Assembly (NCBI GenBank): GCA_035559595.1
Contig: DATMBF010000038.1
Span: forward strand, 1 to 9,898
Reading direction: 5' to 3'
From: DATMBF01 sp035559595
GTDB lineage: Bacteria; Bacteroidota; Ignavibacteria; UBA10030
DNA: 9,898 nt
The translations under genes and the position numbers were made by a program. The notes under the pieces were generated by a model. It was given only the letters and a program-made list of their open reading frames with translations. It was not told the origin of the DNA and made no database searches. Below, piece after piece: positions 1 through 5,054 of the stretch. Positions within the stretch are counted from its first letter, which is position 1. Every line of letters begins with the position of its first letter.

Positions 1-343
1 GGTCGTCGATCTTCTTCCACGAAACACTCTTAAACGTCATCTTTGGGTACTGGGCAGCATTGAAGAAGTCCCCACTTTTGAGGTGGTTATCACGCATTTC
101 ATTCTCGGTATCGATGCTGTTGACGTCCACAACAAATTCGACGGTTGAATTCATGAAATCGGAATTTGTAGATCGGATCGATCCGGAATAGAGGCGAAAG
201 CTTCCTTCCACTTCCGAAATGACGAGGTGCGTTACAGCAAATTTGACTTTTGAATGGGCATTATCAACGATCCACATCGTTTGTCCGGACAGCCCGTTCA
301 CAGCAATCATGAATGTTGCAACAAGTGAGGTGATTTGTTTCAT
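1..343 (-). CDS. yceI: YceI-family protein with signal peptide (3' end beyond window)
   Basis: This is the first 114 codons of a second YceI-like protein; the rest lies beyond the left edge. The start is ATG at 343, with GGAAGGAA at 351-358 as ribosome binding site, 7 bases upstream. The N-terminus (MKQITSLVATFMIAVNGLSG) has a Lys after Met, a hydrophobic core and an L-S-G end, so it reads as a Sec signal peptide cleaved just before Gln21. The mature part begins with the YceI signature (W-x-x-D-x-A-H-S-x-V-x-F), followed by V-N-S-I-x-T-x-N-E-x-R-D-x-H-L-K-S-x-D-F-F and Y-P-x-x-T-F. By eye it matches the upstream YceI protein at about 46 of 92 positions, so the pair is a tandem duplication. 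Known family members are lipocalin-like beta barrels that bind polyisoprenoid lipids such as quinones. This copy probably acts in the periplasm. Its ligand is unknown. Confidence 0.88.
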   Translation of the reverse strand, partial: MKQITSLVATFMIAVNGLSGQTMWIVDNAHSKVKFAVTHLVISEVEGSFRLYSGSIRSTNSDFMNSTVEFVVDVNSIDTENEMRDNHLKSGDFFNAAQYPKMTFKSVSWKKIDD

Positions 344-377
344 GGCATTGTTCCTTCCAAAGAGCACTAGATGTTCG

Positions 378-923
378 TTAAGCGGCGACCGCGACGGATT
401 GAACCTTGGTGAACTCCGCCTGGATTTCGATGACGACCTCATTGCTCACCACGACACCGCCGGTTTCCGTGAGCGCATTCCACTGCAAACCATAGTCGAA
501 CCGATTGATTTTGCCCGTAATTTCGAATCCCGCCACCTGTGTGCCGCCAAATCCAGTGACGGTGCCGTTGTAGAGAACATTGAGCTTGACCTCCTTCGTG
601 ATGCCTCGGATCGTGAGATCGCCGCTTACTTCCATCTCGAAATCCGAAATCTTCTTGACGGACTTAGAGACAAACGTAATGGTCGGGTACTTCGCCACAT
701 CGAAGAAATCAGGCGACTTCAAGTGCTCATCCCGCTGTTCGTTCTTTGTATTGATACTGTTGACATCAGCCTCGAACGTGATCCGTGCATCGCTGAAGTC
801 TTCCTTCTCACCTTCGATCTTTGCATCGAACTTCGTCAGGGATCCCCGAACAGTAGAGACCAGGAGGTGCTTCACTTTGAAAGTCACCTCTGAGTGTGCC
901 GGGTCGATTTTCCAAATCGCCAT
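378..923 (-). CDS. yceI: YceI-family polyisoprenoid-binding-like protein, no signal peptide
   Basis: The protein is a complete 181-residue YceI-domain protein, a normal length for the single-domain family. The start is ATG at 923 with AGAAGGAG at 931-938, 7 bases upstream. Residues 4-20 carry W-K-I-D-P-A-H-S-E-V-T-F, and residues 54-83 carry the core D-V-N-S-I-x-T-x-N-E-x-R-D-x-H-L-K-S-x-D-F-F and Y-P-T-I-T-F. The second half has L-T-I-R-G-I-T-K-E-V and a conserved R-F-D-Y-G near residue 140. There is no signal peptide: the domain starts at residue 2, so unlike E. coli YceI this copy should stay in the cytoplasm. YceI proteins fold as lipocalin-like barrels with a long hydrophobic pocket for isoprenoid chains. 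The gene lies 118 bp after the Crp/Fnr regulator and 34 bp before the exported copy, so the two YceI genes are almost certainly co-transcribed. The physiological ligand is not deducible. Confidence 0.93.
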   Translation of the reverse strand: MAIWKIDPAHSEVTFKVKHLLVSTVRGSLTKFDAKIEGEKEDFSDARITFEADVNSINTKNEQRDEHLKSPDFFDVAKYPTITFVSKSVKKISDFEMEVSGDLTIRGITKEVKLNVLYNGTVTGFGGTQVAGFEITGKINRFDYGLQWNALTETGGVVVSNEVVIEIQAEFTKVQSVAVAA

Positions 924-965
924 AGATACGCTCCTTCTGAAAGAATTGATTGAACAATGACGGCA

Positions 966-973
966 CGAATATA
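966..973 (-). promoter_or_regulatory. Weak candidate promoter element before the YceI pair
   Basis: On the minus strand TATATTCG lies 43 bases upstream of the YceI ATG. TATATT resembles a -10 box, and the whole octamer matches the Bacteroidota TAnnTTTG element except at one base. I see no convincing partner element about 20 bases upstream, where the sequence is GC-rich. The 117-bp gap (924-1040) also holds a T6 run on the minus strand at 1013-1008 and an imperfect 14-bp palindrome at 1019-1032, but no clear terminator. Read-through from the regulator gene is equally possible. Confidence 0.22.
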
Positions 974-1040
974 CGTCCCCGCCGCGTCGGACACCTTCAC
1001 GGAGGTTAAAAAATGGCCTTAACGTATGGTAACAGGAAAG

Positions 1041-1622
1041 CTACCGTTTTTCGGAAAGTTCTTTGCGGATACGGCTGAGAGATTGGGGAGTGATGCCCAG
1101 AAATGAAGCGATCTGGTTCAGAGGCACGCGTTCAACAAGATTTGGGTACGATTTGAGAAAATCGAGATACCTCTGTTCTGCAGAATCGCTAATGAGGCTG
1201 GCCACTCGCCTGCGTGTCGCCACAAGATTGGCTTCGAGCAAGAGCCGAAAAAAGCGTTCCATCTTTGGAACAGCATCGAGCATGGCATCGCGAGAACTGC
1301 GGTCGAGCACCAGGAGGTCGGAATCCTCCAGCGCGTCAATGAACTCCTTGGAAGGAGTACCGCTCAAGAAACTATAGATGTCCGATACCCACCAGTCCTC
1401 AATGGCAAACTGGATGATATGCTCTTCCCCTTTGGCATCGACAGTATAGTTTCGGAGACAGCCCTTGAGGACAAAGCCGATAGAGCGGCACACATCCCCT
1501 TCTTGCAACCAGTATTGTTTCTTTCGGAGTTTCTTGTGGCTGAAGAATGTTCTGCAGCGAGCAAATTCCTCGTCGGAAATGTTCACGCGCTTTTGGATAT
1601 GCGATCTGAGAAGATCCACCAT
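1041..1622 (-). CDS. Crp/Fnr-family transcriptional regulator
   Basis: The protein has 193 residues from the ATG at 1622. A longer reading from a TTG at 1649 would overlap the previous gene, whereas the ATG has AGGA five bases upstream, partly inside the TAG stop of the VOC gene. Residues about 18-110 form the cyclic-nucleotide-binding-like beta roll (E-G-D-V-C-R-S-I-G-F-V-L-K-G-C-L-R-N-Y). Residues about 110-140 form the dimer helix, and about 166-190 the helix-turn-helix (L-N-Q-I-A-S-F-L-G-I-T-P-Q-S-L-S-R-I-R-K). This HTH wording is typical of the Crp/Fnr regulators abundant in Bacteroidota. The phosphate-binding G-E-x-x-G and R-S signature of true CRP is not visible. Only three cysteines are present (23, 45, 55), so neither cAMP sensing nor an Fnr-type iron-sulfur cluster is supported. 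It lies between a transporter/VOC pair and two YceI genes, so local regulation of one or both is likely. The inducer is unknown. Confidence 0.92.
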   Translation of the reverse strand: MVDLLRSHIQKRVNISDEEFARCRTFFSHKKLRKKQYWLQEGDVCRSIGFVLKGCLRNYTVDAKGEEHIIQFAIEDWWVSDIYSFLSGTPSKEFIDALEDSDLLVLDRSSRDAMLDAVPKMERFFRLLLEANLVATRRRVASLISDSAEQRYLDFLKSYPNLVERVPLNQIASFLGITPQSLSRIRKELSEKR

Positions 1623-1629
1623 GACCGTC

Positions 1630-2001
1630 CTAATTGATCGGACCAACAAACCTCAAAGTGTTGCCGCTGGGATCTTGCACGTAAAACTCTCGCTTCCCCC
1701 AGGTCTGGTTCACCGGACCTTGATGAACCGGCGATTCTCTCTTTCTGGAAGTATCTAATCCTCGCCGGATGCATTCTTGAAAGCATTTGTCAACATCGTC
1801 AACGAGGATATTCACGGCAGAACCGAGTACTCCGTCCCCGCTCAGTGTCGAAAGCTGAAGTTCCGATTCCCCCTTGATAAGATCGACAACGGGGGATTCG
1901 GGAGCGAATCCGCCACTCTTTATCTGGAAGCCCAGGATTCGAGTATAGAAGGAGATTGACTCCTCCATCTTGATGCATTTGATAACCGGGATGATCTTCA
2001 T
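1630..2001 (-). CDS. VOC-superfamily protein (glyoxalase/bleomycin-resistance fold)
   Basis: The protein has 123 residues from the ATG at 2001, which lies 2 bases after the transporter's TGA with GGAG at 2011-2014. A TTG two codons upstream would leave only 3 bases to that site and is less likely. The sequence shows the paired beta-alpha-beta-beta-beta modules of the vicinal-oxygen-chelate fold. Module 1 is residues 1-55, with S-I-S-F-Y-T-R-I-L-G-F. Module 2 is residues 62-121, with V-N-I-L-V-D-D-V-D-K and R-E-F-Y-V-Q-D-P-S-G-N-T-L-R-F. The usual metal ligands of glyoxalase I are not in place: the first strand has no His and the final strand has Arg (L-R-F) where a Glu often sits. It therefore looks more like a ligand-binding or resistance-type member than a metal enzyme. 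Coupling to an MFS exporter gene supports a role in handling a small toxic molecule, but the ligand is unknown. Confidence 0.88.
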   Translation of the reverse strand: MKIIPVIKCIKMEESISFYTRILGFQIKSGGFAPESPVVDLIKGESELQLSTLSGDGVLGSAVNILVDDVDKCFQECIRRGLDTSRKRESPVHQGPVNQTWGKREFYVQDPSGNTLRFVGPIN

Positions 2002-2003
2002 GC

Positions 2004-3245
2004 TCAAACTCTCCGTTTTCTGGGTTTGTTGTCAATGTGATTAACGATGTCGGCGGCATGCTTCATGTGTCTCTGAACGATCTCCTCCGGTGGAAGAATT
2101 TTTCGAAACGCCCTCCAAAGGGAGAGGTCATAGACGATTTTCAGAATGCCGGCAAAGTACAACGGAGCTGAGAATGAGAATGTCATCGCCCAACCGGCCA
2201 ATGTCGGGCCAACTACCCAGGAAGCATTCCGCGTCATGTTGACGATTCCTGCAGCGGCGGAACGTTCATGCTCCTGCACAACCGCCGCCAGGTATGATTG
2301 CCGTGTCGGAACATCCATTGGGGCAAAGAACTCCCTTGCAAGAAACAACCCAACTGCCACGGGAAACGAAGGAGCGAGTGGAACAAGCATGAGAAAAATA
2401 CTGGACGGAATGTGGGTAAAGACCATAGTGTTCACAAGCCCAAACCTCTTCGCCAACCACGCTGCAACGAAGTATGCGAAAGAGTTCATGATCGCTGCGG
2501 CCGCGAAGAGCGGACCAATCCAAAACTGTTCAACGGTGAATCTTTGGACAAACCAGTACGTCAACAACGAGCGTGTAATAAAGCCACCGCCCAGACTATC
2601 GAGCGTCGAGAGAGAGGCAAATCTAACGATACGCCTTCGAGTCTCCGGTGAAAACGTGGCTGTGCTGAGGGGGTTTTTGGCAGATTCGATGCCCGAACCG
2701 AGCGCAGAGTATATCGGCACAAGGGCCACGAGTGCCATTGCATAGAGAGTCAAGCCAATTCGGTATTCATTCAGTGACTGCGGAATCCCTGCGAACAAAG
2801 CGCCAACGGCGCCTCCGAGATCCATCAGGAATGTGTAGCGGGCGAACATCGGTGTTCTTGCCTCCCCTGGCGAGCATTGAGCGACTATGGCCTGGTCAAG
2901 AGCTTGTAGGGGACCCCGATCACGGCCCATGCCATTTATCATCCCCACGAATGATGCCCCTACGAGAACATACTTGTCGGATGCCAGAGCCAGAAGGAGT
3001 CCCGAACCTGCCATGACAAGTGTAAGAATGACGAGACTTTTTCGTCGACCTACGCTGTCCGCAAACCTTGCCGCGATGAGCGTGCCGACAGCCATACCGA
3101 GCAAACCGGAAGCAATGAGGAAGCCGATTTCGACTTCGCTCAATCCAAGTGCCGCAAGATACAATCCATAGAACACGCTCAGCGCACTGATCGCAATCGA
3201 CCGCACACATGATGTCAGGAGAACGATAGTGAGATCGCGATTCAC
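2004..3245 (-). CDS. MFS transporter (drug/metabolite type)
   Basis: The protein has 413 residues with about twelve hydrophobic segments, the usual size for the major facilitator superfamily. Motif A of the family, the cytoplasmic loop between helices 2 and 3, is visible at residues 59-71 (A-R-F-A-D-S-V-G-R-R-K-S-L). The two six-helix halves are joined by a polar loop at about 185-208, and the C-terminal tail after about residue 390 is basic. The start is GTG at 3245. An in-frame TGA lies just upstream and there is no in-frame ATG before it; the ribosome binding site is weak, so the start is less certain than the gene. The stop is 2 bases from the VOC gene start and the previous gene ends 63 bp upstream, so it sits inside an operon. 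The fold allows drug or metabolite/H+ antiport. Direction and substrate are inferred only from the neighbours. Confidence 0.9.
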   Translation of the reverse strand: MNRDLTIVLLTSCVRSIAISALSVFYGLYLAALGLSEVEIGFLIASGLLGMAVGTLIAARFADSVGRRKSLVILTLVMAGSGLLLALASDKYVLVGASFVGMINGMGRDRGPLQALDQAIVAQCSPGEARTPMFARYTFLMDLGGAVGALFAGIPQSLNEYRIGLTLYAMALVALVPIYSALGSGIESAKNPLSTATFSPETRRRIVRFASLSTLDSLGGGFITRSLLTYWFVQRFTVEQFWIGPLFAAAAIMNSFAYFVAAWLAKRFGLVNTMVFTHIPSSIFLMLVPLAPSFPVAVGLFLAREFFAPMDVPTRQSYLAAVVQEHERSAAAGIVNMTRNASWVVGPTLAGWAMTFSFSAPLYFAGILKIVYDLSLWRAFRKILPPEEIVQRHMKHAADIVNHIDNKPRKRRV

Positions 3246-3308
3246 GGAAGTTCGGCCACCGAAAGATTTCTTGAAACCAAGGCTCGCCTTGCAGCACCGG
3301 GACGTTCA

Positions 3309-4343
3309 CTACTGCAAGAGCACCGTCTTGCTTCCAGCATCAATCGCTTTTACAAACTTGATCACACCCCGCATGTACGTCTCCTGATCATCCCACATGC
3401 TCATATGACTGCCGTTGGGACAGTAGAGATAACTTCCGTTCTGCACTTGCGTGGACATCCACTTCATATGTTCGGGATCCATCGTGTCGTATTGCGCACC
3501 AATGATTAGTGTGGGAACGGCAATCTTCGACAAATCTTTCGAACGATTCCATTGGGCTAGCCTTCCCGCAATGCCGAACTCGCTTGGACCCTGCATCAGG
3601 ACGTAAACTTCCTGATTCATCTTGTTGAAGCTACGGAGAACCGGATCGGGCCACTGCTCGAGCGGTAAACGCAAGACGTGCCTGACGTAGTAGTGCGACA
3701 TCAGGAGCTCCATGTACTTCGGATTCTGGAAGTCTCCCTGTGCTTCCATCGCACGAACCTGCTTGAGCACAGCCGGATCCATCTGCTTCGCCAGCACCTC
3801 GTCTGCATACTTTCCATAGTCGGGCGCGCTGGACATCATGTTGGAAATGATGAGACCCTTCAGGTTTTCCTGATACTTGAGCGCATACTCCATGGCCAGA
3901 ATGCCACCCCACGAATGACCAAGGAGGAAAAAGTTCTCGTTGTTCAGTCCAAGCGCCTTTCGCACCTGCTCGAGCTCTTCGACGAAGCGCTCGGCGACCC
4001 ACAGGTCTTTGTCTTTCGGCTGGTCGGAGTAGGCCGAGCCAAGCTGATCGTAATAAATGAACTCGATCCCTTCTTGAGGCATGAAGCTCTCGAAGCATTC
4101 CCAGTATTCATGTGTTGCGCCGGGACCTCCGTGAAGCAGGAGGATTTTGATTCGCGGATTGTTCCCGAACCGCTTCGTCCACACCTTGAACTTCCCCTTG
4201 GGGGTTTCGATCGGAATGAGTTTGACTCCCCCTGTTTTGATCCCCGTCTCCGTGCTTTTGAAATAATCGAGGGCTGAGCGATCCTCGCGCGGAGTACACG
4301 AAAAGAAAACGATCGCAATCAACAAGAACGACATAGTGCGCAT
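3309..4343 (-). CDS. Alpha/beta hydrolase, proline iminopeptidase-like, probable lipoprotein
   Basis: The protein has 344 residues from ATG at 4343, with AAGGAAAGGGA just upstream. Its alpha/beta-hydrolase core matches the S33 proline iminopeptidase family: H-G-G-P-G at 71-75 (oxyanion hole), D-Q-L-G-S-A-Y-S-D at 99-107, and G-H-S-W-G-G at 142-147 with Ser144 as nucleophile. The likely acid is Asp286 (A-Q-Y-D-T-M-D-P) and the likely catalytic base His313 (N-G-S-H-M-S-M-W). An insertion of about 90 residues between the nucleophile and the acid corresponds to the helical cap. The N-terminus has a short hydrophobic stretch ending V-F-F-S-C16, so it is probably exported and lipid-anchored at Cys16, although Phe at -2 and -3 is a loose lipobox. 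The family releases N-terminal proline or acts on small amides and esters; which applies here cannot be told. The gene opens the transporter/VOC/regulator block. Confidence 0.9.
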   Translation of the reverse strand: MRTMSFLLIAIVFFSCTPREDRSALDYFKSTETGIKTGGVKLIPIETPKGKFKVWTKRFGNNPRIKILLLHGGPGATHEYWECFESFMPQEGIEFIYYDQLGSAYSDQPKDKDLWVAERFVEELEQVRKALGLNNENFFLLGHSWGGILAMEYALKYQENLKGLIISNMMSSAPDYGKYADEVLAKQMDPAVLKQVRAMEAQGDFQNPKYMELLMSHYYVRHVLRLPLEQWPDPVLRSFNKMNQEVYVLMQGPSEFGIAGRLAQWNRSKDLSKIAVPTLIIGAQYDTMDPEHMKWMSTQVQNGSYLYCPNGSHMSMWDDQETYMRGVIKFVKAIDAGSKTVLLQ

Positions 4344-4355
4344 AGGGATGTCCCT
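4344..4355. promoter_or_regulatory. Palindrome between ribosome binding site and ATG of the hydrolase gene
   Basis: AGGGATGTCCCT is an inverted repeat with 5-bp arms and a 2-bp centre. It directly abuts the ATG at 4343 and overlaps the GGGA part of the Shine-Dalgarno region. In RNA it could form a 4-bp stem with a 4-base loop that occludes the ribosome binding site, or as DNA it could be an operator half. It is short enough to be chance. Confidence 0.25.
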
Positions 4356-4399
4356 TTCCTTACATTAGAATGGAACAACTCTTCGTTTGAAGGCGGACT

Positions 4400-4431
4400 G
4401 AAAGGTATTAGATTACTGCCGAAGTTTCAAA
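4400..4431 (-). promoter_or_regulatory. Candidate Bacteroidota-type promoter for the hydrolase/transporter operon
   Basis: On the minus strand TTTG (4431-4428) is followed after 20 bases by TACCTTTC (4407-4400). The Bacteroidota housekeeping consensus is TTTG, about 17-23 bases, TAnnTTTG, so only the final base differs. The same stretch can also be read as TTGAAA, 17 bases, TACCTT in sigma-70 terms, which is a poorer match. The implied transcript start is about 50 bases before the ATG at 4343. This is motif evidence only. Confidence 0.4.
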
Positions 4432-4554
4432 TGGTGTTTGTTGGAGAAGCAGATCACCGATCCGCGTTCAGGATTCAAAAGAGATGCGAGCCCCCTGGAG
4501 TCCCTCTGAGCGGGGGACAGGCTAGAAAGATCTAAGCTGGCCAAAACCCTGACC

Positions 4555-4577
4555 CTCTCCCCTTTTAGGGGAAAGAG
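4555..4577. terminator. Hairpin downstream of the four-cysteine gene, possible terminator
   Basis: CCCCT and AGGGG arms separated by three bases are flanked by CTCT and AGAG, with a 2-base bulge on one side. Read on the minus strand the hairpin lies about 90 bases after the TGA at 4666 and is followed by G-rich sequence and only a short TTTT, so it is not a textbook intrinsic terminator. It may instead be part of a dispersed GC-rich intergenic repeat. Confidence 0.3.
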
Positions 4578-4665
4578 TGAGTGGGGTCTCACTGGTAACG
4601 TAAGTGGAGTAGTTAGTCCGCTTGGTTAATCGGATTGTATCGAGGTCGTAGTTAGCGAATCACCG

Positions 4666-5007
4666 TCACGGAATAAAACCCACTCGTGCCTCTTGCGCCT
4701 GGACCTCTTTTATCGTCTCGACGATCATGGGGAAGTAAAAATCCAGCGGACACTCCGTGGTTCCGCGGAGGGTGCAGTTGCCGTCGTCGTTCTCGCGGCA
4801 GGAGACGCACACGACGTTGTGCAACTCGTGCACATAATCGTGCATCGAGGCACTGTTGATGTTCTGCACGATGCTGACGACCTCCGGCAGGAAGCGCATC
4901 AGCGTGCAATCTTCGGTGGTGCCGCCCCCACACACCGCCTGACCCGTCCGCTCAAGACACTTCATGCAGACGTTCCTCATGAGAGCCTGCCGATATCGGT
5001 TGATCAT
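4666..5007 (-). CDS. Small protein with duplicated four-cysteine motif, probably metal-binding
   Basis: The protein has 113 residues and I do not recognise the family. It consists of two copies of one motif: C-x2-C-x8-C-x7-C-x6-P at residues 14-41 and C-x2-C-x7-C-x7-C-x6-P at 67-93. Both have T-T-E in the x7 stretch before the fourth Cys, and V-x-x-I four or so residues after the Pro. The eight cysteines (14, 17, 26, 34; 67, 70, 78, 86) suggest two zinc or iron-sulfur sites. No signal peptide or membrane segment is seen, so it is probably cytoplasmic. The start is set by a perfect AAGGAGGT seven bases or so before the ATG at 5007; a longer reading from 5058 would ignore this site. It follows the aminotransferase gene by 47 bp and is probably co-transcribed. 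Function is unknown; electron transfer, a zinc-ribbon-like partner role or metal handling would all fit. Confidence 0.85.
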   Translation of the reverse strand: MINRYRQALMRNVCMKCLERTGQAVCGGGTTEDCTLMRFLPEVVSIVQNINSASMHDYVHELHNVVCVSCRENDDGNCTLRGTTECPLDFYFPMIVETIKEVQAQEARVGFIP

Positions 5008-5013
5008 AGGATG

Positions 5014-5021
5014 ACCTCCTT
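5014..5021 (-). promoter_or_regulatory. Perfect Shine-Dalgarno sequence deciding the start of the four-cysteine gene
   Basis: AAGGAGGT on the minus strand ends six bases before the ATG at 5007. It is the strongest ribosome binding site in the window and sits inside what a longer upstream start would make coding, so it fixes the start. It predicts high translation of this small protein compared with its neighbours. Confidence 0.8.
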
Positions 5022-5054
5022 CGTTTGTCACGGGAATACTCGATGTCATTCCAA

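Larger units (their letters stand above)
4344..4665. other. 322-bp intergenic region between the two gene blocks
   Basis: No gene is supported here. Going down the minus strand from the four-cysteine protein stop, the region holds a hairpin at 4555-4577, a second GC-rich inverted repeat around 4491-4518 (CCCCC pairing with GGGGG, or alternatively GTCCC with GGGAC), and a candidate promoter at 4400-4431 for the hydrolase gene. The C-rich/G-rich wording resembles dispersed intergenic repeats seen in many environmental genomes; I cannot check copy number from one window. The rest shows nothing I can interpret. Confidence 0.6.

Noticed and set aside
219..893. A 224-codon open frame on the plus strand across both YceI genes
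   Set aside because: It runs antisense to two YceI genes with clear motifs and ribosome binding sites, and its translation has no recognisable features.
1041..1622. Oxygen-sensing Fnr with a 4Fe-4S cluster
   Set aside because: Only three cysteines are present and they are not in the N-terminal Fnr arrangement.
1623..1649. TTG start at 1649 for the Crp/Fnr regulator
   Set aside because: It would overlap the VOC gene by 20 bases, whereas the ATG at 1622 has an AGGA site at proper spacing just after the VOC stop.
2146..2745. A 199-codon open frame on the plus strand
   Set aside because: It is antisense to the MFS transporter, and its Ala/Asn/Thr-rich composition mirrors hydrophobic codons on the other strand.
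3678..4277. A 199-codon open frame on the plus strand
   Set aside because: It is antisense to the proline iminopeptidase-like gene, whose catalytic motifs are intact.
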